A stretch of DNA of 64,000 bases. It comes from Pseudobacteroides sp. (GTDB lineage: Bacteria > Bacillota > Clostridia > Acetivibrionales > DSM-2933). The notes under the pieces are model-generated. The model had not been told where the DNA came from. It searched no databases and worked only from the letters and a program-made list of their open reading frames with translations. This document shows, in pieces, positions 26,484 through 35,415 of this stretch. The first letter of the stretch is position 1; the number at the start of each line of letters is the position of its first letter. Made by a program: the position numbers and the translations under genes. Where the stretch lies: the NCBI RefSeq assembly GCF_036567765.1, contig NZ_DATCTU010000044.1, forward strand, positions 1 through 64,000. The letters are read 5' to 3'.

Positions 26484-26517
26484 ATACCGCACGAATATTC
26501 GGAGCGGTTATTTTTTT
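26484..26517 (+). terminator. Terminator of the small-peptide transcript
   Basis: Stem ACCGC with GCGGT enclosing the palindrome CGAATATTCG, followed by TTATTTTTTT. Confidence 0.75.
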
Positions 26518-26638
26518 AAATCAATGCCATGACTAAAGTCACTTCTATTTAATAACATATTTTGCTAAAATAGAATATGTGTTTTGCAATGTAAAACAAC
26601 AAAACAAGTTAAAATCTACCACTTAGGGAGGAATGTAC

Positions 26639-28918
26639 ATGAAAAAGAGAAACCGATCAAAAAAAGGTTTTACTTTACTTACAATCATTGCGTCAGTAAT
26701 TTGCACTTCCATTTTATTTTTGCCTGTCAAATCGTTTGCTTCAAATGTAATAACGTTTCCGGACAGCCGTCTTGAGTCAGTTATAAGAGAACAAATCAAT
26801 AAGCCCTCAGGAAATATTCTTGATACTGATGTTGCAGCAATTACTTCACTATTTGCAAGTTTAAAAGGAATCTCCAACCTAGAAGGCATACAGTATCTTA
26901 AAGGATTAAAAACCGCATTGCTATCCAATAACCAAATAAGAGACATAAGCCCGTTGAGTACACTGACAGCTCTAACTGTTTTGGATCTTGGCAATAACAA
27001 AATAGGAAATATCGATGCCATCAGAAACCTAACCAACCTCAAATTTCTGACATTGGATAACAACCACCCAGCATCTCTTGAGCCTATTACAGGCCTTGCA
27101 CAGCTCAAAATACTAAGCCTTAACAATACCGGCTTAATTAATATCGGCATTATAAGCCGTCTTTCCTCCACATTATCTTTGACATCCCTATCCCTTGGAG
27201 GAAATGGCGTTGCCGATATATCTCCCCTAACTCCTTGCATAAATCTTACTATGCTAGACCTTGGTAACAACAAAATCAGCGATTTGTCATTTTTAGCCAA
27301 ATTTATAAAACTCAGAACATTAACTCTTAATGACAATCTCATAAGTGATATCAACCCTATTAAAAGCATTACAGGCCTTACAAATCTGAATCTTGCAAAC
27401 AATCGGATAACCTCACTCATATCAATTAAAAATCTTTCAGGCTTAACCCAACTCAACATCAGTGGTAATACTATTGATATTAATGAAGTTTCAGGATTCA
27501 CTTCTCTTACAACGCTTTATATGAATAACTGCGGTGTTAGTAATATAAGTGCTCTGACAGGGCTAAGTCCAGTTGATCTGCAGCTTGATAACAATCAGAT
27601 TAGTGATTTGGGCCCTCTAAACGGAAAAACAATGTTACAGCTTCTTTCACTAAATAACAATCAAATCAGTGACTTAAGTCCATTGTCAAACTTAAGAAGC
27701 TTAATCTCTTTAAACCTTAGAAATAACCTGATTACAGACATAAAGCCTTTATCTTCGCTTACACTCCTCGACTCATTGTACATAAACAGCAACCAAATTT
27801 CAGATATAAGTGCATTTCATTCATTACCGACACTTAAATATGTTGGTATCGGCCAAAATCCAATAAGCAATATTGAGCAAATCACCAAGTATAACAGCAT
27901 TACTGACCTTGAACTGGACAATCTGGGGATTAGCGACATTTCATTTTTATCAAATATGCCCCAGCTGGCATCTATAGTGTTGAGCAGCAATCCCATCAAT
28001 AATTTCAGCCCGATTAGCAGTTTTACCAACCTTCAGGCTATAGGTCTTAATGATACCGGCATAATTGACCTTACAGTACTTTCTAATTTACCAAATATAA
28101 TTGCTCTTGAAATAAAGAATAACGGAATTACTGATATAAGGCCGTTAAAGAGCTTGAAAAATCTGATTTATCTATATCTTTCATGCAATAAAATAACTGA
28201 TTACAGACCGATTGAAAACGTATACAGCCAGCTTTTATACAAAGATTTTGAATTTGAAATACTTCCTGTTTTAGGTTGTTTGGAAGTACCTATAAAGGAT
28301 AGCACAATCAGCGGAACTGTTAATCTGTCAGGCTATTTCTTGGATCCAGAGAACGTATCCAAAATCGAGATATTGGTAGACGGCAAAAAAGTAGGGGAAG
28401 CAGCTTATGGCAGTTTAAGGGAAGATATTGCAAAATTATACCCCAAATATTATAACTCCAACTCGGGATTTAGCTATATGCTAAACACAGCAAATCTTTC
28501 CACAGGAAGCCATACCATTACAATCCGCGAGACTTCAACAAATGGTACTATTACAACACTAGCACCTGCAAATATTATGGTTTCAAGACTGCTGCCAAAG
28601 GGCTATATTGACAAGCCAACTTCGGGTCAAACTATAAGAGGGACCTTCAGGGTTTCAGGCTGGTTTTTAGACATAAGCGGTGTTGATAAAATTGAAGTAC
28701 TTGTTGACGGAGTTGTTATAGGTACTGCTGTCTATGGCCTGTCAAGACCGGATGTTGCTTCTGTCTATCCACAGCACAACAATTCACGAAGCGGTTATGA
28801 TTATTACCTAAATACCAATTCGATTTCAACAGGTAAGCATACAATTACAGTAAGGGAAAAGGGCATAAATGGGGTAACCACTACATTATCTTCAAAAACT
28901 GTCTATGTAACAAGATAA
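26639..28918 (+). CDS. Secreted leucine-rich-repeat protein with two C-terminal Ig-like repeats
   Basis: A 759-residue extracellular protein. Signal peptide at about 1-33. About 20 internalin-type LRRs of 21-22 residues occupy 45-535 (consensus LTxLxxLxLxNNxISDISPL). Two homologous repeats of about 95 residues at 555-655 and 660-755 follow (IEILVDGKKVGEAAYG and IEVLVDGVVIGTAVYG; SGYFLD and SGWFLD). No dockerin, SLH or sortase motif is present, so it is probably released or bound by its C-terminal repeats. I chose ATG 26639 because GGGAGG at 26626-26631 lies 7 nt away; the ATG at 26633 is too close. A binding role for polysaccharide or surface protein is inferred. Confidence 0.88.
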   Translation: MKKRNRSKKGFTLLTIIASVICTSILFLPVKSFASNVITFPDSRLESVIREQINKPSGNILDTDVAAITSLFASLKGISNLEGIQYLKGLKTALLSNNQIRDISPLSTLTALTVLDLGNNKIGNIDAIRNLTNLKFLTLDNNHPASLEPITGLAQLKILSLNNTGLINIGIISRLSSTLSLTSLSLGGNGVADISPLTPCINLTMLDLGNNKISDLSFLAKFIKLRTLTLNDNLISDINPIKSITGLTNLNLANNRITSLISIKNLSGLTQLNISGNTIDINEVSGFTSLTTLYMNNCGVSNISALTGLSPVDLQLDNNQISDLGPLNGKTMLQLLSLNNNQISDLSPLSNLRSLISLNLRNNLITDIKPLSSLTLLDSLYINSNQISDISAFHSLPTLKYVGIGQNPISNIEQITKYNSITDLELDNLGISDISFLSNMPQLASIVLSSNPINNFSPISSFTNLQAIGLNDTGIIDLTVLSNLPNIIALEIKNNGITDIRPLKSLKNLIYLYLSCNKITDYRPIENVYSQLLYKDFEFEILPVLGCLEVPIKDSTISGTVNLSGYFLDPENVSKIEILVDGKKVGEAAYGSLREDIAKLYPKYYNSNSGFSYMLNTANLSTGSHTITIRETSTNGTITTLAPANIMVSRLLPKGYIDKPTSGQTIRGTFRVSGWFLDISGVDKIEVLVDGVVIGTAVYGLSRPDVASVYPQHNNSRSGYDYYLNTNSISTGKHTITVREKGINGVTTTLSSKTVYVTR

Positions 28919-29028
28919 ATCCAGCAATAATATGGATAATATTTATAATATCGAGAAATATTATTTCTGTATACATATTATTTATTAAACGTTTTTGTGG
29001 GCTAATTTTAAAATAGGCTCCATAGAAG

Positions 29029-29073
29029 AAATGGACCGGCATTGCCCCTAATCAGGCATTTACCGATCCATTT
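29029..29073. terminator. Bidirectional terminator between the LRR and cohesin-dockerin genes
   Basis: The arms AAATGGACCGG and CCGATCCATTT pair with one bulge, followed by TGTTTTG on the plus strand. It lies between convergent genes. Confidence 0.65.
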
Positions 29074-29124
29074 GTTTTGAAATAATTTATATTTTAGGCT
29101 TTTTATTTTGATTAAACTCAATCT

Positions 29125-29997
29125 TTAATATGTATAGTTAAACTTTAATGAAAGCCTTACAACGTCTGCCATATTAACTGTTCCATCATTGTTTATATCA
29201 CATTTCTTATTGTAATTTGGTGAAGTAGAAGTTGCATTAAAGCTTCCTGCTATAAGAACAACATCTGCCATGTTAACTGCCCTGTCTCCATTGATATCTT
29301 CAGGAACTGTAACAACTACAGGTGTGCTGGTAGGGCCTGGTGTGATTACCTTAGGAGTTGACGAGCTGCCTGAAAGTATTATTCCCGGTTGGATTATATC
29401 ATAGTAGGTTGTCTGCTCTGCATTATAGTTAAAAAGAGCTGTTCCTAGAAAGCCATTTGGCAAAATGTTTGTGTTCTTAAAATAAATTTCAGTTGGAATT
29501 GATCTTAAAACTCTGAATTTTATTTCTGCAATAGAACCTGTTGTTTCAATGCTTCCTGAGTTTCTGTAGGAAGGTAGCTGGAGATATGATCTACCAAAGC
29601 TTAATATACCAATATCCAAATCATGGAAAACTATATCAACAGGGCTAAATTTTGTATTTGCCAATAAAGTACCTGGCTCAACAGCTGTCAAATTCTGGTA
29701 TGGCAAAAGATCAGCACCGAATGGAATGACAGGCTTCAAAACAGTTGGATCAAATTTTATATTTGCCTGATAACCGGCAAAGTTTTTTATATTTTTTATG
29801 CTTAAAGTAGCTGTTATAATCTCTCCTTGATCAGCAATGGTCTTATCGACACTAAGAGTCAGGGTACCTTTTTCAATAGTATCAGCAGCAAATACATTCA
29901 TTACAGGTATAGATGTGATAAGCAGTCCTAAAGTTATAAGCATCGTCAGTACTCTTTTTGACTTATTTCTAATGTTTTTTATTTGTTTCATTTTCAT
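29125..29997 (-). CDS. Single type II cohesin plus type II-like dockerin (monovalent scaffoldin)
   Basis: A 290-residue secreted adaptor. Signal peptide 1-38. Type II cohesin at about 40-213: the segments NIKNFAGYQANIKFDP, GILSFGRSYLQL and FLGTALFNYNAE with YDIIQPG match the pattern of anchoring type II cohesins. A short Thr/Pro linker follows, then a dockerin at about 230-288 with loops DINGDRAVNMAD and DINNDGTVNMAD spaced 34 residues apart and FNATS between them, which is the type II pattern. One molecule thus carries a receptor and a ligand of apparently the same class. It could extend, branch or self-chain cellulosome assemblies. It is monocistronic and convergent to the LRR gene. Confidence 0.88.
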   Translation of the reverse strand: MKMKQIKNIRNKSKRVLTMLITLGLLITSIPVMNVFAADTIEKGTLTLSVDKTIADQGEIITATLSIKNIKNFAGYQANIKFDPTVLKPVIPFGADLLPYQNLTAVEPGTLLANTKFSPVDIVFHDLDIGILSFGRSYLQLPSYRNSGSIETTGSIAEIKFRVLRSIPTEIYFKNTNILPNGFLGTALFNYNAEQTTYYDIIQPGIILSGSSSTPKVITPGPTSTPVVVTVPEDINGDRAVNMADVVLIAGSFNATSTSPNYNKKCDINNDGTVNMADVVRLSLKFNYTY

Positions 29998-30019
29998 TCC
30001 CCTTTCAAAATTTAAATAA

Positions 30020-30510
30020 TAAACAATTTAAAGACTAATTGCTAACTACACATGACAAATAGTATTTAAATACAAAAATGGCGAAGTTATAATAGATTAT
30101 ATGAATAAATAGAGTTTTGGGTATTTTATAATAATGTAAGTTATTTTGAATACTATTTACAACATAATTTTGCGAATATGATAAATATAGAAGAATTGAT
30201 AAGCTAATTTGTAAATATGTAGAATATATATTTATAATAACTGCAAGATTTTACGGCATTTATATAATTAAAAACTAAAGCCAAGGCTTATTGTAGTGCC
30301 TTCATCCCCCCTTCTGTTAAAGTTACACTTGATACCTACTATTTTAATCTTTTAACACCCCTATTCTCTCTTGTATTTCTTATATAAAAAAACATGCAAT
30401 ACCTAACTATATTATAACCGACAAAATGAAATTAGTAAATTTTTATTTTGTTATATATCACAACAAATCAGTACAAATGGGTAATGGAACCACCGACTTC
30501 TTACAGAGAC
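30020..30510. other. Long AT-rich intergenic region upstream of the cohesin-dockerin gene
   Basis: About 490 nt without a convincing gene. A five-codon frame behind GGGGGG (near 30305, minus strand) and a small stem followed by TAGTTTTT near 30290 are visible, but I would not call a leader peptide or riboswitch from them. The region presumably holds the promoter of the type II cohesin gene. Confidence 0.4.
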
Positions 30511-30515
30511 CACAC

Positions 30516-30557
30516 AAAAGTCCCGCAACCTTAATCAATAGTGGCTGCGGGACTTTA
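30516..30557 (-). terminator. Terminator of the BspA-like/cohesin operon
   Basis: On the minus strand, AAAGTCCCGCAGCC pairs with GGTTGCGGGACTTT across a 12-nt loop, followed by T. It lies 65 nt after the stop codon of the BspA-like gene. Confidence 0.85.
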
Positions 30558-30621
30558 CTTATTTGTTTTATTTGTTTTGCACCTTTAGAAGATGCTAAAG
30601 CTTATGTTACTTCACCCATCC

Positions 30622-33600
30622 CTAAATCCGGGATATTTCAACCCTGTACTGAGGGTTATTAATGGGCTGCCATATCCATGACGAATCGTTTCTTCCGCCA
30701 AAACCATATGCTGATGGTAATATTGTGATTTTAAAATTACCGGATGCTTCTTTAAATACATCTGTACCAAATCTAGGCTCTTTCCCCATAAATGCTGCTG
30801 TAGCAAGCTTAGTACACCCTTCAAAGGCCCTTGAATCTACAAATGATACACCGGCAGGAATTGTTATCTCCAAAAGGGAGCTACACCTCTGGAATGCACC
30901 ATAGCCTATAGTGGTAAGACTTCCTGGAAGGGATATACCTGTAAGTCTACTGCAATCTGAAAACGTGAAATCCTCTATTGCTGTTATATGGTTTGGAAGG
31001 GTTATATCAATTAAGCTTATACAGCTTGCAAATGCGTACTTTTTAATTGTCCTTACATTGTCAGGTACCATAACGCTTAATAACTTGCCGCAGCCCTGGA
31101 AGGTAGACTCTTCTATAACTGTAATACCCTGGGGTATTGTAATCGATCCTATACCGCTGCAGCCCTGGAAGGCACCCTTGCCGATCTTCGTCACTCCATT
31201 TGGTATTGCTATTTTTGTAAGTCCGCCGCAGCCTGAGAATGCATAGTCTCCTATGGCGGTCACAACTTCCGGTATCGTTAATGTTGAAAGGCCGCTGCAG
31301 CCCTGGAAGGTGAAACTTCCTATTGCCGATACCTTTGCGGGAATTGCAAGAGCCGTAAGCTTACTACAACCTGAGAATGCATAATCCCCTATGGCAATTA
31401 CACTCTGAGGAATTCTTATACTTAAAATTCCATAACACCCTGAGAAAGTATAATCGTCTATTGTTGTAACACCTTCAGGTATAACCAGGCTCAGTAATGA
31501 ACTGCAATCTCTAAAAGCACCCTTACCTATTTCGCATACGCTTTCCGGTATAGTTATACGGTTTATCCTGGTGCAGCTCTGGAATGCTCCTTCCCCTATA
31601 CGGCTTACTCCTGCAGGAATCATGAGGCTGAACAGGTCATAGGATCCTGAGAATGCAAAATCTCCAATTCCGGTCACTTTTACTCCGCCTATTGTGTCAG
31701 GAATTATAATATTTCCACCCGAACCTATGTATTTTATGATTGTGCCTGTTTCAGTGTTGAATTCAAAGTCCTTTTCGCCAGCTACTTTAGTTGACGGAGT
31801 AGGTGTTGGCGTATTTGTCGGTGCTGAGGTTGCCGTAGGTGTAGGAGTTATATCTTCCGCACCCTTTAAAACCACCCTGTAGGATGATCTGTCGTTTATA
31901 GTCCACGTCCAAGCTACTTCATTATTATATGGCTCAGGTTTGCCAAAACCCTTTGCACCAGGCAAAACTACAATTTTAAAACCTGTTTGAAACCCTTCAA
32001 AAGCATAATCACCAAAGTAGGATGGTTGATTTCCACAAAATTCTACTGAAAGTAGTTTGCTGCAGCCTTCAAATGCTCTGGCTTCTATGGTTGTTACTTT
32101 GCCTGGAATTTTAACTGCTGCAAGTCCCGTACATCTGAAGAAAGCACCATATCCAATAATTTTCAGATTTTCGGGTAAAGTTATGTTATACAAGTTGCTA
32201 CAGGTTGAAAATGCATATTCCCCTATTCTTACAACCCCTGCAGGGAACCTTAAATTATTAAGACTTATACAGCCTGCAAATGTATAATCTTCTATTGATA
32301 ATAGATTTTGGGGAAGAGTTATGGAAGTCAATGACCTACATCCGTTAAAAGCGTTCTTACCGATATCGTTAACCCCGTTTGGTATTGTGATATAGGCTAA
32401 GCTGCTGCAGTTGGAGAACATCCCCTCTCCTATGCTTGTTATACCCTGTGGTATTTTTATACTATTAAGACCGCTGCAGCCTGCAAATGCACTTTTCCCA
32501 ATATCAGTCACACCTTCCGGAACTGCTAAACCTGTCAAAGAGCTGCAGTCAAAAAATGCGTTGTTTCCAATACTCGTAACAGTGTATGGGATTGTTATGC
32601 CAGCAAGGGATCTGCATCCATAAAATGTATTGTCTCCTATGCTTGCGACACCAGTTGGAATTATCATGCCTTTTAATAGGCTGCAGCCTGCAAAAGCATA
32701 TCTCCCTATACTAGTGGCACTTTTGGGAACAGTTATATCAGTAACATAGCCGCAACCTGAAAATGCGTAATCTCCTATAAATGCCACACCCTCAGGAATT
32801 ATTACACGGCTGAGACGATTGCAGTTGTAGAATGAAGTATTGTCTATCCCCTTTACCGGCACTTCGTCTATTATGCAGGGAATCCTTACATCTCCGCCAG
32901 GCCCTATATACTTTATAATTGTTCCTGTAGCAGCATCAAACTCAAAGTCATTTTCATCTGCTAAAGGTATGTAGTTTTTACTTGGAAAAACATTAATATA
33001 TTGTAGCAAAAATCTCTTAAGCACTGCATAATCAATTGAGTTGATCTTCCCGTCTCCGTTTAAGTCGGCCAGCCTCAATTCATAACCCGATGAAAGAGGA
33101 AAAGTATTCTCAAGTCTAAAAATATACTTCTTTAATAATTCCCTGTCGCTTGCATCGATTAATTGGTCCCCGTTTAAATCTCCAAGCATATAGTCAATTC
33201 TGAAGTCCTTTTCCTGAAGGTTGTCATAATACGGTTTTACAGGTGAAAAATCCTGAATGTCATTGTTGGCTAATTTTAAGCTACTCAGCTTTTTAAGCCT
33301 GTATAACGGTGTTATATAACTTAACCCATTGCCTGACAAATCCAGCTTCTCAAGGCTTTGAAAGTGCTGTATACCTTCGATATCGGTTATCCCTGCATTA
33401 GAGCAATTGAGCTCTTTTATACCCGCAACATCGCCATAAACAATATCCCCATAGCTTTTACCTATGTTTTCGCGTATACGCTTTTCAAAATTATAATCCT
33501 TAAAATCTATTACCTCAGTCAACGAAATTGCATTGCCGTTCAAATCTAAAGCAGTTCCCTCTGCAAAGACAGCTGACGCAATGGAGACACCTCCTACTAC

Positions 33601-33651
33601 CAAAACCGCCATATATATTATCAAAAGTTTTTTAATTAAACTATTAATCAT
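30622..33651 (-). CDS. BspA-like LRR_5 protein with internal type I dockerin
   Basis: A 1009-residue secreted protein. Signal peptide 1-31. A short canonical LRR block lies at about 60-120. A type I dockerin at about 153-220 has loops DLNGDQLIDASD and DLNGDGKINSID, with LLKKY and LKRF helices typical of type I. Two arrays of BspA-type LRR repeats (GDYAFSGCSxLTxxxIPxGVTxIG pattern) lie at about 235-585 and 628-990, separated by a Thr/Pro linker. Each array starts with a similar DFEF ... TGTIIKYIG segment. Such arrays act in adhesion and protein or carbohydrate binding in other species. It begins 15 nt after the type I cohesin gene, so the two are co-transcribed and their modules can pair. Confidence 0.92.
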   Translation of the reverse strand: MINSLIKKLLIIYMAVLVVGGVSIASAVFAEGTALDLNGNAISLTEVIDFKDYNFEKRIRENIGKSYGDIVYGDVAGIKELNCSNAGITDIEGIQHFQSLEKLDLSGNGLSYITPLYRLKKLSSLKLANNDIQDFSPVKPYYDNLQEKDFRIDYMLGDLNGDQLIDASDRELLKKYIFRLENTFPLSSGYELRLADLNGDGKINSIDYAVLKRFLLQYINVFPSKNYIPLADENDFEFDAATGTIIKYIGPGGDVRIPCIIDEVPVKGIDNTSFYNCNRLSRVIIPEGVAFIGDYAFSGCGYVTDITVPKSATSIGRYAFAGCSLLKGMIIPTGVASIGDNTFYGCRSLAGITIPYTVTSIGNNAFFDCSSLTGLAVPEGVTDIGKSAFAGCSGLNSIKIPQGITSIGEGMFSNCSSLAYITIPNGVNDIGKNAFNGCRSLTSITLPQNLLSIEDYTFAGCISLNNLRFPAGVVRIGEYAFSTCSNLYNITLPENLKIIGYGAFFRCTGLAAVKIPGKVTTIEARAFEGCSKLLSVEFCGNQPSYFGDYAFEGFQTGFKIVVLPGAKGFGKPEPYNNEVAWTWTINDRSSYRVVLKGAEDITPTPTATSAPTNTPTPTPSTKVAGEKDFEFNTETGTIIKYIGSGGNIIIPDTIGGVKVTGIGDFAFSGSYDLFSLMIPAGVSRIGEGAFQSCTRINRITIPESVCEIGKGAFRDCSSLLSLVIPEGVTTIDDYTFSGCYGILSIRIPQSVIAIGDYAFSGCSKLTALAIPAKVSAIGSFTFQGCSGLSTLTIPEVVTAIGDYAFSGCGGLTKIAIPNGVTKIGKGAFQGCSGIGSITIPQGITVIEESTFQGCGKLLSVMVPDNVRTIKKYAFASCISLIDITLPNHITAIEDFTFSDCSRLTGISLPGSLTTIGYGAFQRCSSLLEITIPAGVSFVDSRAFEGCTKLATAAFMGKEPRFGTDVFKEASGNFKITILPSAYGFGGRNDSSWIWQPINNPQYRVEISRI

Positions 33652-33666
33652 TTTTCTCCCCCTGTC

Positions 33667-34668
33667 CTATATGCTGTAATCAGCAGGCACCCTATTGAAG
33701 TGCTTTGCTATAGCTACTATATCCGCCATGTTTATCCGACCGTCTTTATTTATATCGCATTTACCGCTGTATCCGCTGTCTGACTTGGAGAAATTGAATA
33801 CTTTACTTATCTCAATTATGTCTTTCATATTAATAGCCCCATCATTATTTATGTCCCCAATCCACATTTTGATGGGAGCTGCCACTGAGGATACTTCTGT
33901 AAAGCCATTAGGGCTTGTGAGGCTTATGCCATTTATATTCCTGGACAAGAAGCCGTCCTTGGTTATAGCTAGAGTACAATTTGTTATGCCGTTTTCTATG
34001 TACAATTGAAAGAATCCGTTTTCATCAGTCACGGTATTGATTCCTGTACCTGCTACTCCAACACTGAAGTCGGATTTCAGGGCAGAAGACGAATCGCCCA
34101 TTGCCAAGTCAGGCGTTATATAGCCCGACACCTTGTACCCCTGCTTTTCAATGACATTCAAATTTCCTTCTGTTATGCCTGCCGGTACAGCCTCGAGATA
34201 TGTACTTCCAAAGGTGCATACACCTACAGTTCTTATTCTATTAAAACCTATAGGTGCGGTTTGCTTTATTAGAAACTTTATGTTAACAAATACTCCATCT
34301 GACTTGATAGCTTCATTCCCCAATCCTGTTTCATCACAGTAAAGGAACTTTATTATTCCGCTATTTGGGTCTACAATTTTGTCAAATGTTATGCTTGCAT
34401 TTCTGGCTATAGGCCCTGGTATAATGCCATCCTCTAAAACCTTCATTATACTGGCATCATATTTTATCGTAAAATCACAGTTGTTGATTCCTGCTGCAGG
34501 AACATTTTTAAAGCTTACTGGTACTATAACCGTTTCTCCCTTGCATCCTTCAACAGAGCCTATTTCCATCTCAAACCCAGCAGCTTGAACTGTTGAATTA
34601 AAAAGAAACATTGATAGCAGCATTGTAACTGCCAGTAGAACTGATGTGCATACTGACTTTCTTCTCAT
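33667..34668 (-). CDS. Single type I cohesin plus X-module and type II dockerin (adaptor scaffoldin)
   Basis: A 333-residue secreted adaptor. Signal peptide 1-29. Type I cohesin at about 31-172: FEMEIGSVEGCKGETVIVPV, GINNCDFTIKYD and KSDGVFVNIKF follow the CipA-type cohesin pattern. X-module at about 178-270 (GYKVSGYITPDL, GFFQLYIENG, APIKMWIGD). Type II dockerin at about 273-333 with loops [12 protein letters not shown] and DINKDGRINMAD. The dockerin would attach it to a type II cohesin, while the cohesin captures one type I dockerin partner. The next gene in the operon encodes exactly such a partner. No CBM or second cohesin is present. Confidence 0.9.
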   Translation of the reverse strand: MRRKSVCTSVLLAVTMLLSMFLFNSTVQAAGFEMEIGSVEGCKGETVIVPVSFKNVPAAGINNCDFTIKYDASIMKVLEDGIIPGPIARNASITFDKIVDPNSGIIKFLYCDETGLGNEAIKSDGVFVNIKFLIKQTAPIGFNRIRTVGVCTFGSTYLEAVPAGITEGNLNVIEKQGYKVSGYITPDLAMGDSSSALKSDFSVGVAGTGINTVTDENGFFQLYIENGITNCTLAITKDGFLSRNINGISLTSPNGFTEVSSVAAPIKMWIGDINNDGAINMKDIIEISKVFNFSKSDSGYSGKCDINKDGRINMADIVAIAKHFNRVPADYSI

Positions 34669-34821
34669 TATTTACTACCCCCCCTATAAAATTGAAAATG
34701 ATAAAAATTAATTATCTATAATTCTCTTACCATTTCCTAGATAATTATTACAAGTCATTATATCTCATTTTTAAATTGCAGTATATATTTGAAAGCAAAA
34801 AATTCAATAAATATTAACACT

Positions 34822-35415
34822 TTAGTCATGCCTTAAATAGTCTTCAATTTTCTCCCCGTCAATATAAAGATTTTCTACGACTGTATCACCATTATGTATT
34901 TTTACAGTTATATAGACTTCCTTTCTTTCCGACAGGCTTTTATTGTATGCTTCCTCAGCCGGTTTAGCCTTGTTTTCCGCCATATAATACCTCTCAAAGG
35001 GTATCTTTATATAAACCGCCCTGGGAACCAATTTTGTTGTTTTACTTTCTTCTCCTGCCCTTGTTTCATAATCAAAATACAAAATCTTTGTCTTTATATA
35101 ATTTCTATGTTCAGGTATTTGTGACGACACCCCTGTAAATTTTGCAAAACCGTCAATATCATTTTCAACAGTTGCATATACTGTTTGGTTCAGCGAATAA
35201 TTATCATTACTACTTACAGGCACTCTGTTATCACTAAAATAAATGCTTAAGTAATTCCCTCTGAAATTATCAACAGGGTCGATGGGCTTGATGCGAAATT
35301 TAAAAACCTGGCCCTTATTTAATACATTCTCCCTGCTCATTATCATTTGAGCTGGAAATGCCAGCTGTGCAAGGGAAAGTATAATAAACAATATAATCTT
35401 AATATGCTTTTTCAT
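34822..35415 (-). CDS. GDYXXLXY-family protein
   Basis: A 197-residue protein with a single N-terminal hydrophobic segment and the family signature in the form RGNYLSIYF near residue 54. The rest is a predicted extracytoplasmic beta-rich domain. Members are usually encoded next to DUF2157 membrane proteins, as here, and have no assigned activity. Its start overlaps the end of the DUF2157 gene by 17 nt, so translation is coupled. Confidence 0.85.
   Translation of the reverse strand: MKKHIKIILFIILSLAQLAFPAQMIMSRENVLNKGQVFKFRIKPIDPVDNFRGNYLSIYFSDNRVPVSSNDNYSLNQTVYATVENDIDGFAKFTGVSSQIPEHRNYIKTKILYFDYETRAGEESKTTKLVPRAVYIKIPFERYYMAENKAKPAEEAYNKSLSERKEVYITVKIHNGDTVVENLYIDGEKIEDYLRHD

Noticed and set aside
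30426-30662. A 78-codon plus-strand frame upstream of the BspA-like gene end
   Set aside because: It contains the operon terminator palindrome within the frame and has no ribosome site; the hairpin explains the sequence better.
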